DNA of 64,000 bases. Source: Myxococcales bacterium 68-20. Its GTDB lineage: Bacteria > Myxococcota_A > Polyangia > Polyangiales > Polyangiaceae. The notes beneath the pieces were generated by a model, which made no database searches, was not told the origin of the DNA, and saw only the letters and a list, made by a program, of their open reading frames with translations. The position numbers were made by a program, and so were the translations under genes. Positions 51,679 to 60,359 of this stretch are shown here, one piece after another; positions within the stretch are counted from its first letter, which is position 1, and the number at the start of each line of letters is the position of its first letter. The stretch lies in the NCBI GenBank assembly GCA_001899635.1, contig MKVQ01000043.1, positions 679,962 through 743,961 of the forward strand. The letters run 5' to 3'.

Positions 51679-54348
51679 TTACTTCCCCGGAACGATGTTC
51701 CCGCCGGAGCCGGAGCCCTTGGCCTCCGGGATCGCGTCGATCGTCATCTTCGGGTTCATGAGCTCGAAGAACGCCTGGCGGGCCAGCTCCTGCGACGGGC
51801 CGGCCTCCGACTTGAGCGCCATGAGCGGGCCCTTCTCGTTCATGAACTTGAGGAGCTGGATCGCCTGCGTGCGCGTCTTCTCGTCGGCCGAGTGCGCGTC
51901 GCGCAGGAGACGAACGCGCATCTGCACGCGCGTGACCGAGTGCGGGCCATTGTCGTAGTCGATGCCCTGGATGGCGCGCGCGAGGATGAGACGCGGCCAG
52001 TCCTGGATCGCATCACCAAGCTTCACGCGCGAAGCGGCCTGCGCGTTCGAGATCCAGCGCGCGACGTCGCCGTTCTCGTAGTTCTTGTCGCTCCAGTAGC
52101 CGAAGGTCTGGTCGTAGATGACCTTGAGCTCCTCGAGGGCCGCCTTGTCGACGTCGGCGTACGACGCGAGCGCGCGGCGCGCGGTGTCGGCATCGGCGCC
52201 GATGAGGAGCGCGAGCGCCGCGTCGTTGCGCGTGCCCGGATCCTTCAGCTTCTCGAACAGCTTCTTCGCCGTGTCGGGCGTCATGCCGCCGAAGCCGATC
52301 GCGCGCGCGGCCTGGTGCTGGACGACGAGGTCGGTCTGACCGTTGATGAGATCGATCAGCGTCGCGGCCGCCGCGGGGACCGGACGGCGAACGAGCGTCT
52401 CGAGGTAGCAGGTGCGGATCAGCTGGACCTTCGGATCCGGCTTGTCGAGCTCACGAACCTTCTTCGCGACCTCGGCCATCTGCTCGTCGGTGGCGACCCA
52501 GCCGAGCGAGAAGCACGCGTCAAGACGCGACTGCTCGTTGTTCTGCTTGTCCTCGATGTACTTCACGAGGATCGGGTACGCCTTCGGGTCACGCCACTGC
52601 GCGAAGCCGTACGACGCACCGACGCCGACCGCGCGGAGGCTCATGCCCATGACGGCCATGCCGCCCTGGAGGAGGGCCTCCATCGTGGCGTCGACCTTCT
52701 CGGGACGACGGCGGAGCTGCGCCTCGAGCGTGCCCCAGCTCTGCGGGTCCTGCATCCAGCCGATGTAGCGAAGCGCGCTCTGCGCCGTCGCCCAGACCGG
52801 CGGGAAGTCCTGCTGTCCCTCCTTCGGGAACGGGATGCTCGGGTTCGCCCACTTCCGCATCTGCGGGAGCGCTTCCTTCGCGTCGGCAGCCGCCAGGAAG
52901 CGGAGGCCGTTCGCGTGCGGCTGCGGCTTGTCCGTGACCCAGAAGTAGACGCCCTCGTAGGCCTGCGCGCGGATGTCGGCGCGCTTGTCCGGGTAGAGGA
53001 TCGCGAGGTCGGCGAGCATGCGCGAGGAGACGACGCGCTCGTTGTCGTCCTGGCGGTACTCCGGGTCGGTGTCCTTGTTGTAGAGCGTGAGCGGGTCCTG
53101 CTTCATGCGCCACGAGAGCGTGGGCACGGCGCGGAGATCGCCGATCTCGGCGAGGCGGAGCGCGGCCTCGGTCTTCCAGTGCGGATGCGGGTTCGTCGCG
53201 ATGTACTCGACGAGGAGGTCTCCGGCGCGCGGATCCTCGAGGCTCCGCAGCATGTCGAAGAGGAGCTTCGTCTGGAACTTCTCCGTGTCGCCCTTGCTCT
53301 TGTCGACCGAGCGGAGCGCGAGCACGAGCCCCTTGCCGCCGACGCCGTCGCGAAGCGCTTCGAGGAACCGCTGACGCGAGTCCTTGTCGGCCTTCGCGAG
53401 CGCGCTGAGGAGCGGCTGCATCGCCTCCTCGTTCGCGATCTTGCCGAGACCGACCGCGGCCTCACGTGCGACATCGACGCTCTTGTCCTCGACGAGCTTG
53501 ATCAGCGTCTGGGTGTACTTCGCGTCCGTGTTGCGCGAGAGCACCGTCGCGACGAGCTGGCGAACGCTCTCGCTCTCGTCGCCCGCGAGGCTTGCGAGCT
53601 TGTCGAGCGACACCATCGACGCGAGCGCCTCCGGATCGAACGCCGGGCTCTTGTCGAGACGCTGGACGCCCGCGAGCTTGCCGGCGCGGTACTCCTTCAT
53701 GACGTCGTCGAAGGCCGTGGCCTCGTGAAGGGTCGCGAGTGCCCAGGCGATCTGCGGGCGATCGGCCTCCGTCGCCTCCTTGAGCGCCTTCAGGAGCGCG
53801 GGCTTCGCGGCATCAGCCGCGGGCGAGCCGTACTCGAGGAGCGCCTGCGCCGCCGTTCCGCGGACGGCATGGTCGACCGACTCGAGGCCCTTCGTGATGA
53901 GGGGGATCCCCGCCGGGTCCTTCGCCCACGCGAGCTGGGTGAAGCCCTCTTCCTGCAGCTTCGTCTCGTCGTCCTGCTGGGCCCACTTGCGGTATGTCGG
54001 CAAGGCCTCGGCGATCGGAAGGAGGGCGACGTCCTTCTTCTGGACCGCGACCTGCTTCGGGTCCATCCTCTCCGAGTCCTTGATCGACCCGAAGACGACG
54101 GCCGCGGCGATGCCGCCCACCGCGAGGATGCCCACGATGATCGCGGCCGGCGCGAAGCGACCGCGCTTGAAATTGCCGTCGTCGCCGCCGCCGTCCGAGT
54201 AGCTCGGCGCGCCGGGGAGGCCACCGCCCGGAGGCAGCGCATCGTCATCGGGCGGCCACTTCGCCGCTTCAACCTTCGGTACACGCCGAAGCGCGGGCGG
54301 CAGTTGCTTCGTGGGGAGATCGTGGTGGGGCGAGGTGTGGGGTCCCAT
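51679..54348 (-). CDS. HEAT-repeat membrane-anchored protein
   Basis: Protein of 889 aa. A Pro/Gly-rich cytoplasmic N-terminus (about 60 residues) is followed by one membrane helix at about 65-87 (APAAIIVGILAVGGIAAAVV). A very long series of HEAT/Armadillo-like helix pairs extends to the C-terminus (LPTYRKWAQQDDETKLQEEG, AVRGTAAQALLEYGSPAADA, SVRQLVATVLSRNTDAKY, DVAREAAVGLGKIANEEAMQ). It is presumably an extracytoplasmic alpha-solenoid scaffold. The Ala/Val/Asp-rich composition matches its neighbours. No enzymatic motif is present. Confidence 0.9.
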   Translation of the reverse strand: MGPHTSPHHDLPTKQLPPALRRVPKVEAAKWPPDDDALPPGGGLPGAPSYSDGGGDDGNFKRGRFAPAAIIVGILAVGGIAAAVVFGSIKDSERMDPKQVAVQKKDVALLPIAEALPTYRKWAQQDDETKLQEEGFTQLAWAKDPAGIPLITKGLESVDHAVRGTAAQALLEYGSPAADAAKPALLKALKEATEADRPQIAWALATLHEATAFDDVMKEYRAGKLAGVQRLDKSPAFDPEALASMVSLDKLASLAGDESESVRQLVATVLSRNTDAKYTQTLIKLVEDKSVDVAREAAVGLGKIANEEAMQPLLSALAKADKDSRQRFLEALRDGVGGKGLVLALRSVDKSKGDTEKFQTKLLFDMLRSLEDPRAGDLLVEYIATNPHPHWKTEAALRLAEIGDLRAVPTLSWRMKQDPLTLYNKDTDPEYRQDDNERVVSSRMLADLAILYPDKRADIRAQAYEGVYFWVTDKPQPHANGLRFLAAADAKEALPQMRKWANPSIPFPKEGQQDFPPVWATAQSALRYIGWMQDPQSWGTLEAQLRRRPEKVDATMEALLQGGMAVMGMSLRAVGVGASYGFAQWRDPKAYPILVKYIEDKQNNEQSRLDACFSLGWVATDEQMAEVAKKVRELDKPDPKVQLIRTCYLETLVRRPVPAAAATLIDLINGQTDLVVQHQAARAIGFGGMTPDTAKKLFEKLKDPGTRNDAALALLIGADADTARRALASYADVDKAALEELKVIYDQTFGYWSDKNYENGDVARWISNAQAASRVKLGDAIQDWPRLILARAIQGIDYDNGPHSVTRVQMRVRLLRDAHSADEKTRTQAIQLLKFMNEKGPLMALKSEAGPSQELARQAFFELMNPKMTIDAIPEAKGSGSGGNIVPGK

Positions 54349-54413
54349 GACGGCGCGGGGACATTACCCCAAAGGGTCCCCGCCCAGAAGAAAGAGCGGT
54401 CGCGCGACACTGC

Positions 54414-54445
54414 CGAGACGTCGAGACGGCGAGACGCCGAGACGC
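54414..54445. repeat. four perfect 8-bp tandem units
   Basis: CGAGACGT, CGAGACGG, CGAGACGC and CGAGACGC are repeated in tandem from 54414 in the intergenic region between the divergent HEAT-repeat and Cys-rich lipoprotein genes. The units could be an operator array or a simple-sequence slippage tract. Confidence 0.45.
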
Positions 54446-54568
54446 GGCCGCCACAGCCGCATTTTCCCGGGAGAGCCGAACTATTTACCGCGGCTTGGCC
54501 CAGCCGAGCGGAAGCCCGGCAGCGGTGGCGGGTCGATCGCGACGGTCGAGTCGAGCTAGACTCCACCG

Positions 54569-55186
54569 ATGACCGGAGGGAATGGTCGCAAGCGCTGCAG
54601 CGCGGCGGTCGCGCTCGGCCTATTTCTCACCGGCAGCGTCGGGGCGTGCAACATGCTCTCGGGAGCGAGCGACCTCGCGATCTGCGACGGTTCGACGTGT
54701 GCCGAGGAAACGAACGCTCTCCTCGACGAGGCGTCGAGCGCCGATGGAGACCACGTCTCGGTCGATGCCGCGGGCGACAGCCAAACACTCGCTGTCGATC
54801 GCGATGCCGCCCCGACTCCCGATCAGGACGCAGGGCTCGACGCCTCGAGCTGCCCCTCGTGCAGCGGCACCCCGTGCTGCGCGCCGAACCAGTGCATCGT
54901 CGCGACCGGCCTCTGCCAACCGTGCTCAAAGGCCGGCGGACCGTGTAATATCGACGACGACTGCTGCGATGGTCTCCAGTGCAACGCCGCCGGCAAGTGT
55001 GCGAGCCAATGTCTCGCCAAGGGCGCCTTCTGCTTGGGAGGAAACGGCACGTGCTGTCTCGGCCTGAAGTGCTCGATCAACTTCATGTGCACCGCGTGCG
55101 GCTTGAACGGCGATAGCTGCAACAACAACCAGGGCTGCTGCGGGGGCAAGTGCACGGACGGCGGCTGCGTCGGGAACGTCCCGTAG
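54569..55186 (+). CDS. Cys-rich exported lipoprotein
   Basis: Protein of 205 aa. Signal peptide AVALGLFLTGSVGAC with lipobox VGAC (Cys about residue 27). An Asp/Ala/Ser-rich linker is followed by a Cys-rich domain from about residue 95 with repeated CC knots (GTPCCAPNQC, DDDCCDGLQCNAAGKC, GTCCLGLKC, NQGCCGGKC). This pattern resembles small knottin or EB-module domains. It may be a secreted toxin-like or adhesive surface protein. Function unknown. Confidence 0.82.
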   Translation: MTGGNGRKRCSAAVALGLFLTGSVGACNMLSGASDLAICDGSTCAEETNALLDEASSADGDHVSVDAAGDSQTLAVDRDAAPTPDQDAGLDASSCPSCSGTPCCAPNQCIVATGLCQPCSKAGGPCNIDDDCCDGLQCNAAGKCASQCLAKGAFCLGGNGTCCLGLKCSINFMCTACGLNGDSCNNNQGCCGGKCTDGGCVGNVP

Positions 55187-55220
55187 CAGCGAGAAGACGC
55201 GCGCTGCGCTCGCGCGGTGC

Positions 55221-56165
55221 TCAGCGACAGGGATCGGACGGCGCCGCCTGCGGCTCCTTCGGCGTGCCCGAGCCGATCGTCGCGCCTTGCTCCTCGCCCT
55301 CTTCGCCGATCAGGAGCGACGTGTCCTCGGCGAGGATCCCCTCCGCTCCATCGATGACGCTCGGCGGAGCCGGGGCCTTCGGCTCCTTCACCGTGAGCGC
55401 CTTCAACTTCAGGAGCCCACCGTTGAAGAAGTTCGTGTCGACCGCTCCGGTGACGCCGTCGACCTTCCCTTTGTCGGAGTCCTGCCAGAACTGCCAGTCG
55501 GTCCAGCCGCTCGGCATCGTCGGGCAGGTCGTCTGGTAGTTCGCGACCCAGAGGACGTAGTCCGCGAAGTGATTGCCGATGATGTTCGACATGAACGCCG
55601 CGGTGTAGACGATCGGCTTCACGCCGAGCTTGTCTTCGATCTGCGCGATCCAAGCCTTCGCTCGCGCGACCACGGTCGCCGCCGGCAATCCGCCGGCGCT
55701 CTCGAGATCGAGCACCGGAGGCAGGTCTCCAGGCTGGAGCCCGCCGGCTGCGTCGAGCTTGCTGACGAGAAGGTTCACCTGCGCGGTGACGTCCTTGCCC
55801 GGGCGGAAGAATTGATAGAGCCCGCGCACGAGGCCGGCCTGCTTCGTCCCCGGCCAGTTCTGCGCGAACTTCGAGTCCGGGTAGTCGATGCCGTCGCTCA
55901 CGCGCACGAACGCGAAGGTCTGGCCGGCGGCCTTGACCTTCGCCCAGTCGACGTTCCCCTGGTAGTACGAGACGTCGATGCCGCGCAGCGTCGTCGGGCC
56001 CGCGCACGTCTTGAGCGCCGACGACGTCGTGCCGAGGCACTCGTTCATCGGGTCCTCGGCGGTCGCCCCGCCGTCCGTGGTCGACGAGCAGCCCGTGGCT
56101 ACGCCGGCGCAAGCAGTCAGAAATCCTGCGATTGAGACCCACTTCGCCGCCCGGAACGCCAACAT
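55221..56165 (-). CDS. GH25-family lysozyme, lipoprotein
   Basis: Exported muramidase of about 314 aa from ATG 56165 (a GTG 15 bp earlier is possible). The signal peptide ends in lipobox VATGC. Glycosyl hydrolase family 25 core: GIDVSYYQGNVDW (first catalytic Asp), FAFVRVSDGIDYPD, LYQFFRPGKDVTAQ, LPPVLDLESAGGLP (Asp and Glu), TDWQFWQDSDKGKVDG. The catalytic acid residues are intact. The C-terminus (SVIDGAEGILAEDTSLLIGE) is an acidic tail. It cleaves peptidoglycan; in a predatory bacterium it might attack prey, but wall remodelling is as likely. Confidence 0.93.
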   Translation of the reverse strand: MLAFRAAKWVSIAGFLTACAGVATGCSSTTDGGATAEDPMNECLGTTSSALKTCAGPTTLRGIDVSYYQGNVDWAKVKAAGQTFAFVRVSDGIDYPDSKFAQNWPGTKQAGLVRGLYQFFRPGKDVTAQVNLLVSKLDAAGGLQPGDLPPVLDLESAGGLPAATVVARAKAWIAQIEDKLGVKPIVYTAAFMSNIIGNHFADYVLWVANYQTTCPTMPSGWTDWQFWQDSDKGKVDGVTGAVDTNFFNGGLLKLKALTVKEPKAPAPPSVIDGAEGILAEDTSLLIGEEGEEQGATIGSGTPKEPQAAPSDPCR

Positions 56166-56374
56166 CGTCCGGGCGCGCACAGCACAGCTCGTGCCGGCGC
56201 GGGAGGATCGCGATCGACGGCGGATTCCCCGTCAAACGAGATGGGGCGAGCCCGGCCCGGTCGTCGCCCATCGCGAGCGGCCGCGAGCCGTCGCGAATCC
56301 CGAGCGCTCATGCGCGACGGATCGCGAGGCGGGACGTGGATCTCGGGCCAGCGGCAAGAAGCGCGCAGCCGTCC

Positions 56375-57403
56375 CTACGGGCTGACGCGGACGCTGCGTC
56401 CGAGCTGGGAGCGCAGCTCCATCCGGGCGCGCATCGCTCGCGCGACGTCCTCGGCCTCGAGGCAGCGGTCTCGCTCGAGCGCCGCATTGAGGACGCGAAG
56501 CGCCTCGTCGGCCTCCCCCCGCGCAGCAAGCGCGCACCCCGCGATCACCATCAGCTCGGGATCGCCGGGAAGGACCGCGAGGCCGAGCGAGAGCACACGC
56601 ATCGCCCGATCGGTGTCGCCGTTCGAGGCGAGGCGAGTCGCGGCGTCGCGAACGGACCCGACGAGCGAGCGCATCTCCTTGCGTGCGAGGCAGCGTCCGA
56701 CGAGCGCTTCGCCGATCGCGCGTGCATCGGCGACGATGTCGAGGTCCGAGTCGGTACCGGTGTCCGCCATCGCGACGAGCTTGGCGAGGCGCTTCCTCAG
56801 TCGATCGACGCCGTCCTCGGGCGCGCGAGCGAGCGTGGACGCCGTCGCGGTCGCGTTGCCGCCGAGACGTGGAGCTCCGAGGCGGCCGCCCCCGACCCCG
56901 ATCGTGGTCCGGAGGTGGACGAGCCAGCCCGGTAGCTTCGGCCGGGCTATCGCCGTCACGTCCATCGAGCTCACCGGCACGGCCTCGAGCGCGCTCCGCG
57001 TGTCGGGGTCGAGGTCCCACGGCTCCCAGCGCGCCCGCTCGGAGTCGAGCCGGAAGGACAGGACCTCACCCGGATACACGACGAAGTCGAGCGTGGCGTC
57101 TCCCGACGGGGTCGTCGTGCGGATCCGATGCCGCCCCGCGGGAACACCGCAAAAACCTCGGACGGGCTCGGTCGTGTAGCGTCCCCAGGGCTCGCGCAGG
57201 TCGTCGACTGCGCACGCCTCCCAGAGGTTCCCCTCGAGGATCACGAACGCGCTCGCTTCGCGCGCCGCTCGCGGTTTGCGGGTACGACGGCGCGCACGAA
57301 TCACGACGACCAGTGCTATCGCCAGCACGATCGCGAGAGGAACGAGCGCCACGAGGAACGGAGGCAACCACTCGATTCTAGCGCGCTCGCTCCTCCGTGC
57401 CAT
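56375..57403 (-). CDS. single-pass membrane protein with C-terminal helical repeats
   Basis: Protein of 342 aa. A membrane helix at about residues 13-36 (PPFLVALVPLAIVLAIALVV) is followed by a basic stop-transfer stretch (IRARRRTRKPRA). A beta-rich domain (about 45-150) contains ACAVDDLREPWGRYTTEP. A helical C-terminal half resembles TPR repeats (DTDRAMRVLSLGLAVLPGDP, RGEADEALRVLNAALERDRC). No enzymatic motif or named family is recognised. Position effect: it lies between the GH25 lysozyme and a thioredoxin-fold lipoprotein, all on the minus strand. Confidence 0.75.
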   Translation of the reverse strand: MARRSERARIEWLPPFLVALVPLAIVLAIALVVVIRARRRTRKPRAAREASAFVILEGNLWEACAVDDLREPWGRYTTEPVRGFCGVPAGRHRIRTTTPSGDATLDFVVYPGEVLSFRLDSERARWEPWDLDPDTRSALEAVPVSSMDVTAIARPKLPGWLVHLRTTIGVGGGRLGAPRLGGNATATASTLARAPEDGVDRLRKRLAKLVAMADTGTDSDLDIVADARAIGEALVGRCLARKEMRSLVGSVRDAATRLASNGDTDRAMRVLSLGLAVLPGDPELMVIAGCALAARGEADEALRVLNAALERDRCLEAEDVARAMRARMELRSQLGRSVRVSP

Positions 57404-57459
57404 GGAGGCTCGGCCATGGCTTCAGTCGAGCTCGAAGGAGCCAGGCTCGCCCGACGCGG

Positions 57460-58845
57460 TCAGCGCAACGCGGCGAGGCGCTTCACGAGACTTTCGCGGA
57501 TCGCCTTCTGCCCCGGGGTCAGCACCGACGCTTCGCTCCGCGCGAGCGCCTCCTCGAGCGCCTTCGTCTCGCCGGCGCGATCGCCGCGCGCCTTCGCGAT
57601 GTCGGCCTTCAGGGCGAAGACCCGCATCGCGCGCGGCCCGTAGACGCGAGCCGCGGCACGATCTGCTGCCTTGTCCGCGTCGTCGAGACGCTTCATCTCG
57701 AGGTACACGCGTCCGAGGCGAGCGGGAGGGTTGTAGTCGTCGGGGAAGTCCTTCTCGCTCTGCAACAACATCGGCTCCGCACGCGCCGGCTCTCCGAGCG
57801 CGAGGTAGGCGCCGAGTCGCAACGGATCGAGCGATGCCCGTGCGTCGCTCGTCTGCGCCCGCGCGGCCTCACCTTCGAGAAAGGTCGCCCACTCTTTGGC
57901 GAGCTCGTGCGCGCCGGCAGCATCGCCTCGCTCGCTCTTCGTGGTGACGGCCTCCTCGTAGAGGGCAGAGCGATCGTCGGCGAGGAGATGACCGTCGCGC
58001 GCAGCTGCGTCCCGCAGCGCGAGATCGAGGAGGAGATCGACCTCCGCTTTCTTTCCCGCGTCACGCGCGCACCCGAGCCCGGCGACGATGACGCTCGCGC
58101 GAGACGTCCCGCTTGCCATCCCTCCGGCCTCGGCCGCAGCGAGCTCGGCGCACGGACCGGATTGCTTCCGCAAGGCGAGCTGCATGACGAGCGCCTCGAC
58201 GATGCGTGCGCGATGCGGATGATCCTTCGGGGCCGCTGCGAGCGCCGCGCGGTGCTCCTTCTCCGCCGTCTCGGCATCACCGGCGGCGAGCGCACGATTG
58301 CCACGCACGAACGCAGCAGTCGCCGCCACTGCGGGGTTCTCCGCGCTCCCGCGCGCATCGCCGATGGCAACGCTCAGTAGCTCACGGAGCTCGTTCGCGG
58401 TCGCGGTCCCGGCCCACTTGAGGATCGGGCGATCCGTCGCCGGGTCGATTACCCAGAGCGTCGGCAGCGCGGAGTGGGGATGGCGCGCGACCCATTCGGC
58501 ATTCACATCGCGCTCGGTGTCGACCGAGAGCCAGACGAAATCATCCGCGAGCGGCGCGAGCGTCGGGTCGGTGAGGACATACGCACGAAGGCTCTGGCAC
58601 GAGTGACACCACGGCGCCCACGCGTCGACGAAGAGCGGCTTGTTCCGCCGCTTCGCTTCGGCGAGCGCCTTCGGGTAGTCGTCGTGGATGAACGGCAGCA
58701 CCTCGCCGACGGCGACGCGCTCTCCGGTGGCGACCGGTGCGTGAGGCACGTGCCCCGCTCGGCCGGAGCTCGCGTTGTTGCAGGCGACGACGACCAACGC
58801 CGCCGCTGCGAGGACTACTTGTTTCCGGTGAGCGTGAGCGACCAC
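57460..58845 (-). CDS. thioredoxin-fold lipoprotein with TPR-like tail
   Basis: Protein of 461 aa starting at GTG 58845. Signal peptide QVVLAAAALVVVAC (lipobox VVAC, Cys about 22). Thioredoxin-like domain with redox motif C80-H-S-C83 in VDAWAPWCHSCQSL, close to the DsbD/TlpA-like variant, and the cis-Pro segment SALPTLWVIDP. From about residue 170 a long helical region resembles TPR repeats (RGNRALAAGDAETAEKEHRA, LKADIAKARGDRAGETKAL). It probably reduces or repairs disulfides in the periplasm. Its first 31 bases overlap the end of the upstream gene in another frame. Confidence 0.9.
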   Translation of the reverse strand: MVAHAHRKQVVLAAAALVVVACNNASSGRAGHVPHAPVATGERVAVGEVLPFIHDDYPKALAEAKRRNKPLFVDAWAPWCHSCQSLRAYVLTDPTLAPLADDFVWLSVDTERDVNAEWVARHPHSALPTLWVIDPATDRPILKWAGTATANELRELLSVAIGDARGSAENPAVAATAAFVRGNRALAAGDAETAEKEHRAALAAAPKDHPHRARIVEALVMQLALRKQSGPCAELAAAEAGGMASGTSRASVIVAGLGCARDAGKKAEVDLLLDLALRDAAARDGHLLADDRSALYEEAVTTKSERGDAAGAHELAKEWATFLEGEAARAQTSDARASLDPLRLGAYLALGEPARAEPMLLQSEKDFPDDYNPPARLGRVYLEMKRLDDADKAADRAAARVYGPRAMRVFALKADIAKARGDRAGETKALEEALARSEASVLTPGQKAIRESLVKRLAALR

Positions 58846-59555
58846 TTCTGATTGGGATCACAGGTACCAGAGACGTGGCGCACTTCCACCGTCACGGTCC
58901 GATCGTCCTTCGAGCCGTTCCCGAAGAGGTCGCCGTCGCCCTCGCCGAACCGCACATTCGCGGAGTCGTTGACGGTCGTGCTCGTCGACTGGCCCGAGAC
59001 CGCACTGCACTCTTGCGTGTCGCTGGCCGGGACATAGAGATAGACGTCGTAGTTCGTGCCCGCTGGCGATGTGAGCTCTGCAGTCAGCTTGAGCGAGCGG
59101 CCGGCGCTCCCGAAACCGTCATGGTTCTCCGTCACGCGGACGGTGAACCACTGCGAGGTATGCCCCTGCGCAGACTTCGTGTCACTCCCCGTGTCGCCGC
59201 TGACCGAGCCGAGGTCGGTCGCCGTGATGCACTTGTTCGTCGCCGTGCAATTGCCACCGCCGCCGCCGCCCGCGTCGGGCTTCGTACCGCCGTCGCCCGC
59301 ACCGCCATCAGGCCCGCCCTTGCCGCCGCCCGCGTCGACCTCCGGATCGTCGTCCGGATCGTCATCTTCCGGCGGGTTCGACGGCGGAGGCATCGTCACA
59401 CTGTCGTCATCGTCTTCCCCCTTGCCTGCCTCGACGGGCCCCGTGGAGATGAAGGACTCCGCGGGATCCACGTCGGCGCCTTCCGCGCAGCCGACGAGAA
59501 CGCCGACTCCGGCGAGCGGGGCGAGAACTAGGAGAGCGGTGACGTAGCTCTTCAT
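58815..59555 (-). CDS. exported lipoprotein with beta-sandwich domain
   Basis: Protein of 246 aa from ATG 59555. Signal peptide MKSYVTALLVLAPLAGVGVL with a lipobox ending VGC. A long Asp/Pro/Gly-rich spacer (DDDPDDDPEVDAGGGKGGP) is followed by a C-terminal beta-sandwich of the pre-peptidase type (CITATDLGSVSGDTGSD, SQWFTVRVTENHDGF, LTSPAGTNYDVYLYVP). It is probably a cell-surface protein with the domain held out on an acidic linker. The C-terminal frame continues into the start of the next gene with a 31-nt overlap. Confidence 0.82.
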   Translation of the reverse strand: MKSYVTALLVLAPLAGVGVLVGCAEGADVDPAESFISTGPVEAGKGEDDDDSVTMPPPSNPPEDDDPDDDPEVDAGGGKGGPDGGAGDGGTKPDAGGGGGGNCTATNKCITATDLGSVSGDTGSDTKSAQGHTSQWFTVRVTENHDGFGSAGRSLKLTAELTSPAGTNYDVYLYVPASDTQECSAVSGQSTSTTVNDSANVRFGEGDGDLFGNGSKDDRTVTVEVRHVSGTCDPNQKWSLTLTGNK

Positions 59556-59684
59556 TGTCGCCAAGGATAGCGCGAGCATTCCGCCCTGCTCGAACTCCTC
59601 CATAACGAGACGTTAACGCGACTCGCCCATCTCCCACCTTCGGTGACGTCGGCTCCTCCGCGGGCCCTCCGGTAGCGCGAGCCC

Positions 59685-60266
59685 CTATTTTTCCGCGATG
59701 GCGGCGTCGATCGCGGACTCGAGAGCAGCCCTCGACTGGCCCCCTTCGAGCCGCGCGCGGCCGACGTACATGAGCGGTACCCCGTCCCCCTTGATCGCGT
59801 CGAACATGGCGATGTCATGCTCGATGCGAGCGTCCGTGCTCGGGTCGGCCAGGCATTGCTGGAACCGAGCGCGATCGACACCACGCTCGACCGCGAGCTC
59901 CTCGCACGCGGCCTCGGAGAGGTCCTGCGACTCGAAGAGCGCGTGGACGTAGTCGCCGATCAACGGGGGCGTGAGCCTCTCCACACATACCGCAGCGCGG
60001 GCCGCCGTCCTCGCATCGGGGTGCCTCGGGAGCGGGACGTGGCGAACGACGACACGCACGCGATCGTGCCGCGCCGCGACGATCGGCGCGAGAGCCGCGT
60101 GGGTCCGCCGGCAGAACGGACACTGGAAGTCGGTGAAGAAGACGACCGTCGCCGCGCCTGCCTTCACCTGCGAGGTCGTCGCCATCTCCTCTCGGATCAC
60201 GGAGGGCAGCCCGCCGCCGCAGGCGGAGAGCATCGAGACGAGGAGAGCGACGAACAGGGCTCGCAT
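59685..60266 (-). CDS. DsbA-like thioredoxin lipoprotein
   Basis: Protein of 193 aa. Signal peptide ALFVALLVSMLSAC (lipobox LSAC). The thioredoxin fold carries active site C49-P-F-C52 in FFTDFQCPFCRRTH, a typical DsbA/DsbG-like motif, and a late cis-Pro segment (KGDGVPLMYVGRARLEGG). Predicted to catalyse disulfide exchange in the periplasm, perhaps for the many Cys-rich lipoproteins of this window. It lies about 93 bp downstream of the SbcC-like gene on the same strand. Confidence 0.9.
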   Translation of the reverse strand: MRALFVALLVSMLSACGGGLPSVIREEMATTSQVKAGAATVVFFTDFQCPFCRRTHAALAPIVAARHDRVRVVVRHVPLPRHPDARTAARAAVCVERLTPPLIGDYVHALFESQDLSEAACEELAVERGVDRARFQQCLADPSTDARIEHDIAMFDAIKGDGVPLMYVGRARLEGGQSRAALESAIDAAIAEK

Positions 60267-60359
60267 GCGGGCGGACCATAACGCGATGCGAGCCGTCTTG
60301 CTCGTCCAGGCGCGCCGTGGACCGCTCGGCTCAGCTAGAGCGTCGTCTGGAATTGGCCT

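Noticed and set aside
51658-54948. A plus-strand open frame of about 1096 codons
   Set aside because: It is the antisense of the HEAT-repeat gene; its Arg/Glu/Leu-only composition is the known GC-rich shadow pattern.
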